64,000 nt of DNA. Origin: an uncultured Chloroflexus sp. (GTDB lineage: Bacteria > Chloroflexota > Chloroflexia > Chloroflexales > Chloroflexaceae). The notes under the pieces are model-generated. The model saw only the letters and a list, made by a program, of their open reading frames with translations, ran no database searches and had not been told where the DNA came from. This document shows, piece after piece, positions 28,058 to 36,954 of the stretch. The stretch spans positions 1-64,000 of the forward strand of contig NZ_CALFBQ010000056.1 in NCBI RefSeq assembly GCF_937951745.1. Direction: 5' to 3'. The position numbers and the translations under genes were made by a program. How positions within the stretch are numbered: position 1 is the first letter of the stretch; each line of letters starts with the position of its first letter.

Positions 28058-28561
28058 TACAAATTATCGGAAAGTCTACCTAAAGCGAGATGATTAAGAA
28101 ATGTGTTCTCTGTTACTTCACAAACTACAGTAAAGAGATAATGATGACCGAGTAGCGTAGATTGAGTTGCTTTCTGCATAAACTGATTGTAAACAGGAGT
28201 GGCACGTTCGTCAAAACTGCCATTGTAGCCTACCTATTGTGCGCCTCTCTCGCCCCTCGCCCTGCTAGGGCGAGAGAGGCTCATTCGTCGTCCCGTGCGT
28301 CCTTGCCGCACCCCAGCCCTTGCGGGGGCTTTCACTTACGGATTGCCGATAATGACATACTGTCATCCAGCCACCGACAACCGTCGTGAACTGAACGACT
28401 ACAGGTGACGGTCACCCTTGAAACCCCCTGCCGAGTATCACCCTCGCGACAACCGTCACAGAAAACACGCCCCACTCTAGCGGTGAACAGTTAAAGTGCT
28501 ACAACCGTTCGGTTGTGATATTTTAACGATGATATTCAAAAAATCGCATACAATAGCAGAC
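28058..28561. other. 504-bp intergenic region with hairpin and repeated ACAACCGT sites
   Basis: No credible gene was found here. It holds a 13-bp inverted repeat GCCTCTCTCGCCC / GGGCGAGAGAGGC (about 28242-28279), a palindrome GGTGAC-G-GTCACC (28404-28416), and three ACAACCGT motifs at 28377, 28449 and 28501. The last is part of ACAACC-GTTC-GGTTGT (28501-28516), 46 bases before the ArsR start. TACAAT at 28549-28554 could be a -10, with no clear -35. Confidence 0.55.
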
Positions 28562-28924
28562 ATGAAGAACACCACTGCCGACAAACAGGCTCGCCTGTTC
28601 AAAGCGCTGATGCATCCGGTGCGCATCCAAATTCTCGAAATATTGCGCAACGGTGAGGCATGCGTCTGCCATATCGAAGCGATCTTGGGTCTACGGCAAG
28701 CGTATGTCTCGCAACAACTGGCTGTCTTACGCAGGGCCGGTTTTATCAGCGACCGGCGTGAGGGGCCGAATATCTATTACCGCATCATCCGCCATGAGGT
28801 GCTAGACCTGCTCGATATGGCTCGCGCCCTAGCCGGTGAATCCGAATCGACGTTACCGTTATCGGCAGGGTGTTCATGTCCGCGTTGTGCAACACCTATT
28901 GTGCTACTGGAACGAGGAGTGTAA
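28562..28924 (+). CDS. ArsR/SmtB-family metalloregulator
   Basis: A 120-residue winged-helix repressor with FKALMHPVRIQILEILRNGEACVCHIE. Cys34 and Cys36 in ACVC match the helix alpha-3 ELCVCDL metal(loid) site of ArsR/CadC proteins. The recognition helix is RQAYVSQQLAVLRRAG. A cysteine-rich tail (CSCPRC, residues 104-109) may add ligands. It is followed after 2 bases by a thioredoxin-like gene and then a permease, a set found together in many prokaryotes. The inducer is probably a soft metal or arsenical. Confidence 0.85.
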   Translation: MKNTTADKQARLFKALMHPVRIQILEILRNGEACVCHIEAILGLRQAYVSQQLAVLRRAGFISDRREGPNIYYRIIRHEVLDLLDMARALAGESESTLPLSAGCSCPRCATPIVLLERGV

Positions 28925-28926
28925 TC

Positions 28927-29160
28927 ATGGTCAATGTCAAAGTATTAGGGCCGGGATGTGCAAACTGCCGCAAACTGGAAGAGCGGGTGCGCAATGTGAT
29001 CCAGAAGCACCAACTGGAGGCGGAGATCGAGAAAGTAACCGATTACGCGCAAATTATGCGCTGGAATGTGATGCGCACGCCGGGATTAGTCGTCAATGAT
29101 GTATTAGTCGCCGCCGGTCGCATCCCCTCGGAAGAGGAGATTGCCGGCTGGTTGAAGTGA
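28927..29160 (+). CDS. Small thioredoxin-family CxxC protein
   Basis: A 77-residue minimal thioredoxin-fold protein with GPGCANC (Cys11 and Cys14) and the cis-proline region RTPGLVVND, resembling the "redox-active disulfide protein 2" group (TM0996/MTH895-like). It lies between the ArsR regulator and the permease, which suggests it reduces, or passes a substrate to, the transporter system. The start ATG follows the arsR stop by 2 bases. Confidence 0.82.
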   Translation: MVNVKVLGPGCANCRKLEERVRNVIQKHQLEAEIEKVTDYAQIMRWNVMRTPGLVVNDVLVAAGRIPSEEEIAGWLK

Positions 29161-29404
29161 TAGTCAGGGAACGATGCGCAGACCTAGCCAGTTTGCACAT
29201 CTAACCTCAATGTCTGCAAGAACTACATGACCGAATCGGGCAGCATAGCCCGATCTTTCTTTGAACAATATATGCAAAACTTTGCATACTTGTGATGCAC
29301 GCTGTCAGTGCGAGCTATCGGCGAAAGGCGAAGGCATCTTGTGGGTTTTGTGCTGACAGAGATGCTTACCTGCTCGCACTGCTTCTTTCGATTGGAGGAA
29401 TTCG

Positions 29405-30460
29405 ATGGAGCAAACACTCACTACCCCCTCACGCCGTTCTTCCACGCAGGCGTGGATCATTGTAATCACTGCTGCCATCGGCTGGCTGATTGCGTATAAC
29501 CTGATCCAGCCGCTGGCCAACTGGTTGACGTACCATGTCATCGGCCTGAGCGAAGGCTCACACTTGGGCGAGGCGGTTGCCTTCTTTCTGTACGATGTGC
29601 CGAAGATCCTTTTACTCTTGAGCGGGATGATCTTTGTTATCAGCACTTTTCGCTCATTCTTCAGCCCCGAGCGTACCCGTGCCTTTCTAGGTGGCAAACG
29701 TGAGGGAGTTGGCAATATCCTCGCTGCCGGATTAGGTGTCCTGACGCCATTCTGCTCGTGCTCAGCAGTACCACTCTTTATCGGATTCGTCGAGGCCGGC
29801 ATCCCGCTTGGTGTGACCTTCTCGTTCCTGATCGCCGCGCCAATGGTGAACGAAGTCGCGCTGGTGATGCTGTTCGGCATGTTTGGTTGGCAGGTAGCGT
29901 TGCTCTACCTCGCGGCTGGGATGAGCGTAGCCATTGTGGCCGGGATCATTATTGGGCGGCTCAAGCTAGAACGCTACGTCGAAGAGTTCGTTTGGCAGAT
30001 CAAAGGCGGCGGCGGTACAGTCGCGCTAGAGAACCCAACGTGGGCCGAGCGGTTTGCCGGTGCGTGGGAGAATACCCGCGAGATTGTGGGCAAAGTGTGG
30101 TTATACGTCGTGATCGGGATCGCGATCGGTGCCGGAATTCACGGCTACGTACCAGAGGATGCGCTCGCCGGCATTCTCGGTCGTGAGGCATGGTGGTCGG
30201 TACCGGCAGGTGTTGCTTTAGGTGTGCCGCTCTACTCGAATGCGGCCGGCGTTATTCCGGTCGTGCAGGCATTGATGGCAAAGGGTGCGGCCCTAGGGAC
30301 GGTACTGGCGTTTATGATGGCGGTGGTAGCGCTCAGCTTGCCTGAAATGATTATTCTACGGCGCGTGCTGAAGCCGCAATTGATTGCCGTGTTTGTCGGC
30401 GTTGTGGCGAGCGGGATCGTATTGGTAGGGTATTTGTTTAATGTGGTGATGGCGAGCTAG
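29405..30460 (+). CDS. ArsP/DUF318-type permease
   Basis: A 351-residue membrane protein with about eight to ten hydrophobic segments and the family motif TPFCSCSAVPLFIGF (Cys117 and Cys119) followed by AAPMVNEVAL; a second half has VPLYSNAAGVIPVV. Members include ArsP, an exporter of trivalent organoarsenicals, but most have unknown substrates. With the ArsR and CxxC thioredoxin genes it forms a conserved trio. The 244-bp gap before it contains no clear gene. A stem-loop terminator follows. Confidence 0.8.
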   Translation: MEQTLTTPSRRSSTQAWIIVITAAIGWLIAYNLIQPLANWLTYHVIGLSEGSHLGEAVAFFLYDVPKILLLLSGMIFVISTFRSFFSPERTRAFLGGKREGVGNILAAGLGVLTPFCSCSAVPLFIGFVEAGIPLGVTFSFLIAAPMVNEVALVMLFGMFGWQVALLYLAAGMSVAIVAGIIIGRLKLERYVEEFVWQIKGGGGTVALENPTWAERFAGAWENTREIVGKVWLYVVIGIAIGAGIHGYVPEDALAGILGREAWWSVPAGVALGVPLYSNAAGVIPVVQALMAKGAALGTVLAFMMAVVALSLPEMIILRRVLKPQLIAVFVGVVASGIVLVGYLFNVVMAS

Positions 30461-30470
30461 CAGTACAATT

Positions 30471-30494
30471 GCCCTTCCCCTTGCGGGGAAGGGC
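30471..30494 (+). terminator. Stem-loop terminator after the permease
   Basis: GCCCTTCCCC and GGGGAAGGGC form a perfect 10-bp stem with loop TTGC, 10 bases after the permease stop. The following T-tract is short (ATTCTGCTT). Confidence 0.65.
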
Positions 30495-30717
30495 ATTCTG
30501 CTTGTAACGGAATAATACGTACAGTGCGCTTAACGACTCGCACGCAACGATCTGGCTCCTAGAACTACGCTGAAGGAGGCGAAGAAAGGTGCAATGATGG
30601 GTATTGCCCCGATTCACACAATGAGCAATCAGCTACGGATAGCAATGAGATGCTATACCTCCGACAAGATGTTACAACGATCCCTCAAGCCACTTGTACA
30701 GCAGAGCGAGGCTAGCG

Positions 30718-31473
30718 ATGTTCTATCTCATCCTGACCATACTGTTGTTTGGATTGTCGTTTCTATCAGGAATGATGGGTCTCGGTGTAGCATTTGTCGC
30801 CACACCGGTTCTTGGCCTCTTTGGGCTTGAACTCAAGCACGAAATTATGCCGCTCTCACTGTGGCTCAACGGCATCACTGCCATTGCCAGCGCAGTTACC
30901 CTAGCGCGCAAAGGGATGGTCGATTGGCGCACTGCTCTTCCGTTATTGATCATTACCACCATTGTTGCACCAATCGGGGTATGGCTCTTACAATTTGTCC
31001 CGACAACCACCATCTGGTGGATCTATGTCGGGGTACTAGTGTTCCTCGCCTACCGCATGGCCTTTCCACCGACACAAGACGACAGCCAACCACGCGCTAT
31101 TAGTGATGCGACACGGGTCAAGGCCGGATTCGCAAGCGCTGTCATCGGGGTCTTCGCTGGCTTTTTGGGGGTCGGTCCCGGTTTTCTCATGATGCCGACA
31201 CTGGTGCTGCTGGGTTACACTGCCCGCATCGCTGCGGCAACCAACGCGGTAATTGTCACTCTACCCTCCTTTTCAGCGTTTGCAACCCATTTGCTTGACG
31301 CTCGGTTTGACTGGCTGCTGTTAATCTTGACCTCTATCTCGGCTTTACTCGGAGCGCAAGCTGGCGCTGCATTTATGGCGCGGCGGGTTAAAAGTCTGAC
31401 CTTGACTCGCATCTTTGCTGCGGCACTGATTGCGTTGGCGTTGCAGCGAGCGTGGTTGTTGGTCGTGGGGTAG
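30718..31473 (+). CDS. TauE/SafE-family anion exporter
   Basis: A 251-residue membrane protein with about eight helices and the duplicated TauE/SafE pattern: LSFLSGMMGLGVAFVATPVLGLFGL in the first half and GFASAVIGVFAGFLGVGPGFLMMPTLVLLG in the second. The family exports sulfite, sulfoacetate and related anions. Given the putative sulfur-oxyanion reductase locus 1.2 kb downstream, sulfite or thiosulfate export is attractive but unproven. The start at 30718 is chosen; an in-frame TTG at 30694 is possible. Confidence 0.75.
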   Translation: MFYLILTILLFGLSFLSGMMGLGVAFVATPVLGLFGLELKHEIMPLSLWLNGITAIASAVTLARKGMVDWRTALPLLIITTIVAPIGVWLLQFVPTTTIWWIYVGVLVFLAYRMAFPPTQDDSQPRAISDATRVKAGFASAVIGVFAGFLGVGPGFLMMPTLVLLGYTARIAAATNAVIVTLPSFSAFATHLLDARFDWLLLILTSISALLGAQAGAAFMARRVKSLTLTRIFAAALIALALQRAWLLVVG

Positions 31474-31495
31474 GGGCGCAGCAGTACTGTACCTT

Positions 31496-32467
31496 CTACG
31501 ATGGAGGTATCACCCACCGTGGCCCGGCCCACACCATCACCGCCATCCCGATCAACTCGACCAACGACTGCACCACAATCACGAGTGCCGCCACTTCCCA
31601 GCCCGGTGGCAAACTGAGCGCTAGCGGAAGCACAACAAACGAGTTACGGGTGCTGAAACTGAACAGCAGCACCCGGCCTGACCGAGTCGGTAAGCGGCCT
31701 AGCCGGTGCAATAGGTAGGCTAGCAGCGTCGCGATGAAGAGAAAGACAACGAATACCGGTGTCACCACCGGGACAACCGCGAGCGCCGCCATTGCCGCTT
31801 GAGCCTGCGATACCGCAATTGCACCCACTACCAATGCTAGCAGGGGCACAGTCAGCCCAGCACTTCGTTGCCGCCACACCTGTCGCTCTGGCCGGGCTTC
31901 GAGCCAGCGCTCACCACTAATCGCAACGAGTAGCGGAACCAAGATAATCAGTAGCGCCGGCCAAATATTTAAGCCGGCAATCACATCGAGTGTCGTCAGA
32001 TCAAGCATGAGCCAGAGATACAACGGTAAAAGAACCCCTTGCCCAATCAGCAACAGCGGTGTGACCGCCAATGCCCGCGCGGTGTCACCGCCGCCAAGAT
32101 GGCAAAAGGCGATAAACCAGTCGGTACAGGGCACTACCAAGACGAGTGCTACCCCTAGCCGCAACGCCGGCTCAGGCGGCAACCAGTGGAGGAGTAACCA
32201 GACGATACCCGGAATGAGCACAAAATTGCCAACAAATAATAGGATCACCAATCGCCGGTCAACTAACGCCTCGCGCAGGTGCAGCAGCGGGATCTGGAGG
32301 AAGGTGACGGTGAGCAATAGAGCCAAGATCGGCCAGAGCGCTTGATCCGCGATGGGAGCTAAGATAGGCCAACGTTGACCAATAGCAAGCCCAGCGGCGA
32401 TGGCAATAAGGTAGATGGTAGCTTGATAGCGTTCAAGACGAGAGACTGTCACGATGGCATACTCCAC
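31496..32467 (-). CDS. ACR3/SBF-superfamily carrier, possible arsenite exporter
   Basis: A 323-residue membrane protein with about ten helices of the bile acid:Na+ symporter/ACR3 superfamily. VLVVPCTDWFIAFCHLGGGD places Cys114 where ACR3 arsenite pumps have their essential cysteine (APCTAMVFVWS type), and a second motif TRNSFVVLPLALSLP occurs near residue 270. It is shorter and more divergent than typical ACR3. The arsenic-related neighbours favour arsenite or antimonite export. It converges with the TauE/SafE gene and diverges from the sensor lipoprotein gene. Confidence 0.65.
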   Translation of the reverse strand: MEYAIVTVSRLERYQATIYLIAIAAGLAIGQRWPILAPIADQALWPILALLLTVTFLQIPLLHLREALVDRRLVILLFVGNFVLIPGIVWLLLHWLPPEPALRLGVALVLVVPCTDWFIAFCHLGGGDTARALAVTPLLLIGQGVLLPLYLWLMLDLTTLDVIAGLNIWPALLIILVPLLVAISGERWLEARPERQVWRQRSAGLTVPLLALVVGAIAVSQAQAAMAALAVVPVVTPVFVVFLFIATLLAYLLHRLGRLPTRSGRVLLFSFSTRNSFVVLPLALSLPPGWEVAALVIVVQSLVELIGMAVMVWAGPRWVIPPS

Positions 32468-32588
32468 GCTTCAGGGTAGACAACGATGCAACTGCATGTG
32501 AGCGATTTGCCGTGCAGCATATCTTAACCTTCACTATCAGTTGCGAACTTTTTTTAATGCGACCCAACCGCGCATGGTACGATCCTTT

Positions 32589-32655
32589 TGTCACAAAGAA
32601 TATAGGTAGGGTTCGTGCTAGCCGGCAGAACACGATCACCTTTCCCTTTGTGACA
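32589..32655. promoter_or_regulatory. Paired inverted TGTCACAAAG elements before the sensor operon
   Basis: TGTCACAAAG (32589-32598) and its exact complement CTTTGTGACA (32646-32655) are separated by 47 bases in the divergent interval, about 36 bases before the lipoprotein ATG. The first copy is itself partly palindromic (CTTTTGT..ACAAAG). Either a looping operator or two regulator sites would fit. Confidence 0.45.
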
Positions 32656-32690
32656 CTCTCAGGCAGCAGACAGACCAATTTGAGGATGCT

Positions 32691-33614
32691 ATGGCGCAGC
32701 GTCTTAGTCTCATCATTCTCACTATCTTTCTTCTCGGCGCATGCAGCGTCTCAACAACGCCAGCGCCAATGATCCGGCTCAACGATTTGCAGCCATTGCC
32801 AATGCCGACACCGGTGACGTCACCGCCGCTCCGCGTATCGGTGGCGTCGGTCATCTCACCACAAGGTACAGTGCAAAGCTATCAACCCCTACTCGACTAT
32901 CTCAGTGCGAAGCTTGGCCGGCAAGTGGTGCTCGTGCAACGTCGCACCTACAGCGAAACCAATGAACTGATCGGGAGCAACGAGGTCGATGTTGCCTTCG
33001 TTTGCACCAGCGCCTATATCGATGGCCGCGACCGCTATGGGATGAGCTTACTGGTAGCGCCACAAGTTAATGAGGCGACAACATATCACTCTCTCTTGAT
33101 TGTACCAGCAACTAGTCCGGCACAGACGATGGCCGATTTGCGTGGGAAGGTGTTTGCCTTCACTGATCCGACTTCATTTAGCGGACGGGTTTACCCCACC
33201 GTGTTGGTGAATGAGTTAGGTGACGAACCAGAAACATTTTTTCACGATATTTTCTTTACCTACACCCACGATAAAGCGATTGAAGCAGTGGCAAACGGAC
33301 TAGCTGACGGTGCAGCGGTTGATAGTCTTGTGTTCGAGTTTGCGTTAGCGCGTGACCCAGAATTGGCGACGAAAGTGAAGGTCATTCACACCTCGCCGCC
33401 GTTTGGCATTCCGCCGGTTGTGGTCGGGCCGGGTGTACGCCCACAGTTACGTGCCGAATTGCAGAACATTTTTCTCGGCATGGCTGATGATCCATTGCCG
33501 CTGGCGCAGAAGGCGTTGACGGCGCTGGGCGTTGACCGGTTTGTAATGATTGATGATGTGGCTTATGCCAGCGCACGGCTTGTACGGTCACGAGTAAGTC
33601 GGTTGTCGCCATGA
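32691..33614 (+). CDS. PhnD-like periplasmic-binding lipoprotein, probable sensor subunit
   Basis: A 307-residue lipoprotein. The signal ends in lipobox LLGAC with Cys18 as lipidation site. The rest is a PhnD/SBP_bac_12-type domain: LRVSVASVISPQGTVQSYQPLLDYLSAKLG at the start, DVAFVCTSAYI, DLRGKVFAFTDPTSFSGRVYPTVLV and the second-lobe region GLADGAAVDS. No transport genes follow; the stop overlaps a histidine kinase (ATGA). The same fold is the sensory domain of TtrS and acts as the separate AioX/ArxX sensor in arsenite systems, so I infer ligand sensing for the kinase, not uptake. Confidence 0.82.
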   Translation: MAQRLSLIILTIFLLGACSVSTTPAPMIRLNDLQPLPMPTPVTSPPLRVSVASVISPQGTVQSYQPLLDYLSAKLGRQVVLVQRRTYSETNELIGSNEVDVAFVCTSAYIDGRDRYGMSLLVAPQVNEATTYHSLLIVPATSPAQTMADLRGKVFAFTDPTSFSGRVYPTVLVNELGDEPETFFHDIFFTYTHDKAIEAVANGLADGAAVDSLVFEFALARDPELATKVKVIHTSPPFGIPPVVVGPGVRPQLRAELQNIFLGMADDPLPLAQKALTALGVDRFVMIDDVAYASARLVRSRVSRLSP

Positions 33615-35089
33615 ACACAGTGCATGGACAACATTGGCTGCGACGATGGGCTGCGGTCATCTGGCAAGTGATTGGCGCAGTCAACATTCGAGCGAAGATT
33701 CTTGGCATTGTGCTAGGGTTGGTGGTGCTGATAGGAGTAGCAGCAACGATTGAAGTGCGGCTGTTACTCGAACAAACGCTTACCAACCAAGCCTACGAAC
33801 ACTCGGTTGCAGTTGCGCGTGATATGGCAGCCCGCGCGACCGATCTCACCTTAATGCGTGATTACTACGGCTTGTTTCGTCTCTTGCGCGACACGCAAGC
33901 TAATAACCCCGACCTCCGCTATGCCTTCGTGATCGACTCGGAAGGCACGATCATTGCTCATACATTCGGCACCGGCTTCCCCGTAGGCTTGCGCGATGCC
34001 AACACGGTGACAGCGAATGAACATCACCGCAGTGTGCTATTAACCACCGATGAAGGCGATATTTGGGATATTGCCGTGCCGATCTTCGATGGGCGGGCCG
34101 GTATCGCTCGTGTTGGTTTATCGTTAGCAACCCGTGAGCAAACAGTTGCCGCCGTGACCGGTCAGTTGCTCATCACAACCATTATGGCAGCGGCGGTTGG
34201 GATCACGGCTGCCGCCTTGCTAACGTGGATCCTTACCCGTCCAATTTTACAATTAGTGGAGTTGACCAAAGCGGTAGCCAGCGGCGATTTTAGTCGGCGC
34301 GCCCAACGTTGGGCGAACGATGAAATTGGCAAGCTGACCGATGCGTTCAATGCGATGAGTGAAGCGCTAGCACAGGCCGAACGTGAACGCGCCGAACGCG
34401 AGCAGATGCGAGCACAGTATGTGACCCAGATTATTACCGCCCAAGAAGAGGAGCGAAAGCGAATTGCCCGCGAACTCCACGACAGCACAAGCCAAGCCCT
34501 CACTTCTCTCCTGATTGGTTTGCGTTCACTTGCCGACCGCCATCATTCACCTGAACTGCGTCGGCAGGTTGATGATCTGCGTGGGATTGTCGGGCAGGTG
34601 TTACATGACTTGCACGCACTCGCCCGCCAATTGCGACCTAGCGTGCTCGACGATTTAGGGTTAGCTGCTGCCATTCAACGCTACGTTGCCGATTGCCGCG
34701 CTCGGAGCGGATTGACGATTGATTTGGCCATGCCCGACTTGACCGATGAACGGCTTGATCCGGCGCTCGAAACTGCACTCTACCGGATTGTGCAAGAAGC
34801 GCTGACCAACGTCATCCGTCATGCTCACGCGACAACGGCCAGCGTGGTGATTGAGCGGCGGAATGGCCACTTACGTGCCATTATTGAGGATAATGGCTGT
34901 GGCTTTGATCCGGCTAGCCTCAGCGGTGATGGTCATCTCGGCTTGAATGGAATCCGCGAGCGGGCAGCATTGTTGAACGGTCAGTTGATCATTGAGTCAG
35001 CACCCGGTAGTGGTACAACTCTTTATGTCGAATTTCCCCTGCCAGCAACAAATGAGGAGCGTCATGAGCAGCATTCTGTTGGTCGATGA
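33611..35089 (+). CDS. Membrane histidine kinase (HisKA_3 type) of the molybdoenzyme locus
   Basis: A 492-residue kinase with transmembrane segment about 29-48, an outer sensor region about 50-183, a second transmembrane segment 184-206, and HAMP (208-260). The dimerisation/phosphoacceptor domain has His290 in ARELHDSTSQALTS, and the HATPase domain has EALTNVIRHA and DNGCGF. This is the NarX/DegS-type kinase class that pairs with NarL/FixJ-type regulators. It overlaps the lipoprotein gene upstream by 4 bases and the regulator gene downstream by 26 bases, so the three are made together. Confidence 0.87.
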   Translation: MNTVHGQHWLRRWAAVIWQVIGAVNIRAKILGIVLGLVVLIGVAATIEVRLLLEQTLTNQAYEHSVAVARDMAARATDLTLMRDYYGLFRLLRDTQANNPDLRYAFVIDSEGTIIAHTFGTGFPVGLRDANTVTANEHHRSVLLTTDEGDIWDIAVPIFDGRAGIARVGLSLATREQTVAAVTGQLLITTIMAAAVGITAAALLTWILTRPILQLVELTKAVASGDFSRRAQRWANDEIGKLTDAFNAMSEALAQAERERAEREQMRAQYVTQIITAQEEERKRIARELHDSTSQALTSLLIGLRSLADRHHSPELRRQVDDLRGIVGQVLHDLHALARQLRPSVLDDLGLAAAIQRYVADCRARSGLTIDLAMPDLTDERLDPALETALYRIVQEALTNVIRHAHATTASVVIERRNGHLRAIIEDNGCGFDPASLSGDGHLGLNGIRERAALLNGQLIIESAPGSGTTLYVEFPLPATNEERHEQHSVGR

Positions 35090-35705
35090 TCACGCAGTCT
35101 TGCGTGCCGGATTACGCTTGTTGCTCGAATCTCAACCTGATATGGTTGTGGTTGGTGAAGCGGAAGACGCACGCACTGCGATTACGCAGGCAACGACTCT
35201 CCAACCTGACCTTATCCTCCTTGATCTGAGCTTGACCAACAGTAGTGGCCTTGCTGCCATTCAATCGTTGCGAGCGGCTGCGCCACAGGCTCGTATCCTC
35301 GTATTGACAATGCACGACGACGAGGGCTACGTGCGACAAGCACTGGCTGCCGGTGCGCATGGGTATGTTTTAAAGCGTGCTGCTGACGCTGAGTTGATTG
35401 CAGCGATTCGCGCAGTATTACGCGGCGAGCTGTATATCCATCCCGCCCTCACCCGTCGCTTGCTCGAGGATATCTTGCCACAACCACAACCGACTAATCC
35501 ATGGGAAAGCCTGAGCGAGCGCGAGCGAGAGGTATTGGTATTGGTTGCACGTGGCTACACCGCAGCCGAAATTGCCAGCCAGTTGAACCTCAGCCCCAAA
35601 ACGGTCGAAACCTACCGTACCCGCGGTATGGAAAAGCTCGGCCTCCGCTCACGAGCTGCGCTTGTCCAGTTTGCGCTCGACCACAACTTGCTCGCCCCCA
35701 CATAA
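35064..35705 (+). CDS. NarL/FixJ-type response regulator
   Basis: A 213-residue regulator. The receiver domain has the acidic pair in LVDDH, phosphoacceptor Asp54 in LLDLSL and Lys in YVLKRA. The C-terminal LuxR-type helix-turn-helix has LSEREREVLVLVARGYTAAEIASQLNLSPKTVETYRTRGMEKL. The start at 35064 has GAGGAG upstream and lies within the end of the kinase gene. Its probable target is the palindrome at 35866-35890 before the reductase genes. It corresponds in position to TtrR. Confidence 0.88.
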   Translation: MSSILLVDDHAVLRAGLRLLLESQPDMVVVGEAEDARTAITQATTLQPDLILLDLSLTNSSGLAAIQSLRAAAPQARILVLTMHDDEGYVRQALAAGAHGYVLKRAADAELIAAIRAVLRGELYIHPALTRRLLEDILPQPQPTNPWESLSEREREVLVLVARGYTAAEIASQLNLSPKTVETYRTRGMEKLGLRSRAALVQFALDHNLLAPT

Positions 35706-35782
35706 CCTATCTTACAGCCGGTCAATCCATCGGCAACGAACGGATGCGCTGAAAGACTGTTCATTCGTTCCGGTTATGCATA

Positions 35783-35830
35783 CTTACCGCCCGCCCGTGC
35801 AGGTCGTCGGACATGCGAGCGGGCGATAAG
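35783..35830. terminator. Large stem-loop after the regulator gene
   Basis: CTTACCGCCCGC (35783-35794) pairs with GCGGGCGATAAG (35819-35830) at 11 of 12 positions around a 24-base loop. No T-run follows. It could end the sensor operon or shield the reductase promoter from read-through. Confidence 0.5.
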
Positions 35831-35865
35831 CCGCGATTCGTCCATTCATTATCGCGATGTCTCAC

Positions 35866-35890
35866 CGTTGTCGGGAAAATCCTGACAACG
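35866..35890. promoter_or_regulatory. 25-bp near-perfect palindrome, candidate operator of the reductase operon
   Basis: CGTTGTC-G-GGA-AAA-TCC-T-GACAACG. Ten of twelve symmetrical pairs match. It lies about 97 bases upstream of the 4Fe-4S subunit ATG in the only gap between regulator and structural genes. The size and symmetry suit a dimeric LuxR-type regulator. No clear -35/-10 could be fixed nearby. Confidence 0.55.
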
Positions 35891-35986
35891 ACCCTGACAG
35901 TACCACATTTTTCCTGCTACCGCTAGCACAAGAAACGTCATACAGTACGGTTAGCGGTAATCTGCGAGTGACGAGGAGCGTAGCCT

Positions 35987-36943
35987 ATGTCTCGACAACC
36001 CACTATTCCGCTCACCCCGGTCAGTCGGCGTGGCTTGCTTGGCGCGCTGGTGGCTGGCGCTGGTGCGCTGGCAGCAGCTTCGGTGCAAGCAAGCATCCCA
36101 GCCGCAACCGGGAAATCGAACGAATCGATCGACGTTTTAACTCCCGAAGAGGCATTGGCAGCGTATGAGGCCGAAATTGCCCGGTTGCGGGCTGCAAACA
36201 TCAACGGGACACCGGTCGATCTCCTCGAACGGATGCGCACTGATTTGTTGCGCGCCCTCACTAAGCCGGTCAATGAACGACGCTGGGTGATGGTAATTGA
36301 CCTGCGTGCCTGCGTTGGCTGTCACGGCTGCACGATTGCCTGCGTCGCTGAAAACAAACTACCTCCCGGCGTAGTCTATCGCCCCGTGCTGGAAGAAGAG
36401 ATCGGACGGTATCCCAATGTAAGCCGCCGTTTTATCCCTCGACCATGCATGCAGTGTGATAATCCACCCTGCACAAGCGTTTGCCCTGTTTCGGCCACAT
36501 ACACGAACGAGCATGGCGTCGTTGCGGTTGATTATGAGCAGTGCATCGGCTGTCGCGCCTGCATCGCCGCTTGCCCTTACGGTGCTCGAACCTTCGACTT
36601 TGGCTATACCTACACTGCCAATACGACTACCTCCGGCGTAATGTTTGGGGCCGAGCAAGCAGTGAGCTACGAGCAGGTGAGCACGTTTGAGTACGGGAAA
36701 CTGCACGCTCGTCACGACGCACACGATTCGCCAGTGGGCAATGTGCGCAAATGCCACTTCTGTATGCATCGCGTGCTGAATGGTGAATTACCGGCTTGTG
36801 TAACGACGTGTATCGGGCGGGCAACCTTCTTTGGCGACGCGAACGATCCCGAAAGCCTCGTCAGCGAATTGATCGCAAAGCCGAATGTGATGCGGTTGAA
36901 AGAAGAACTTGGTACTGAGCCGCGTGTGTATTATTTGCAGTGA
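35987..36943 (+). CDS. TtrB-like TAT-exported 4Fe-4S electron-transfer subunit
   Basis: A 318-residue protein with a twin-arginine signal (SRRGLLGAL, residues 13-21) and sixteen cysteines in four clusters: 109/112/115/119, 154/157/162/166, 186/189/192/196 and 256/259/271/275. This is the four-[4Fe-4S] arrangement of DmsB/PsrB/TtrB subunits, which carry electrons between the membrane subunit and the molybdenum subunit. A GAGGAG site precedes the ATG. It is the first gene of a B-C-A operon; the next gene starts 11 bases later. Confidence 0.88.
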   Translation: MSRQPTIPLTPVSRRGLLGALVAGAGALAAASVQASIPAATGKSNESIDVLTPEEALAAYEAEIARLRAANINGTPVDLLERMRTDLLRALTKPVNERRWVMVIDLRACVGCHGCTIACVAENKLPPGVVYRPVLEEEIGRYPNVSRRFIPRPCMQCDNPPCTSVCPVSATYTNEHGVVAVDYEQCIGCRACIAACPYGARTFDFGYTYTANTTTSGVMFGAEQAVSYEQVSTFEYGKLHARHDAHDSPVGNVRKCHFCMHRVLNGELPACVTTCIGRATFFGDANDPESLVSELIAKPNVMRLKEELGTEPRVYYLQ

Positions 36944-36954
36944 GGAGCAGACCT

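Noticed and set aside
28162-28389. A 75-codon frame in the gap before the ArsR gene
   Set aside because: It spans a hairpin repeat, has atypical composition for this genome and lacks a ribosome site.
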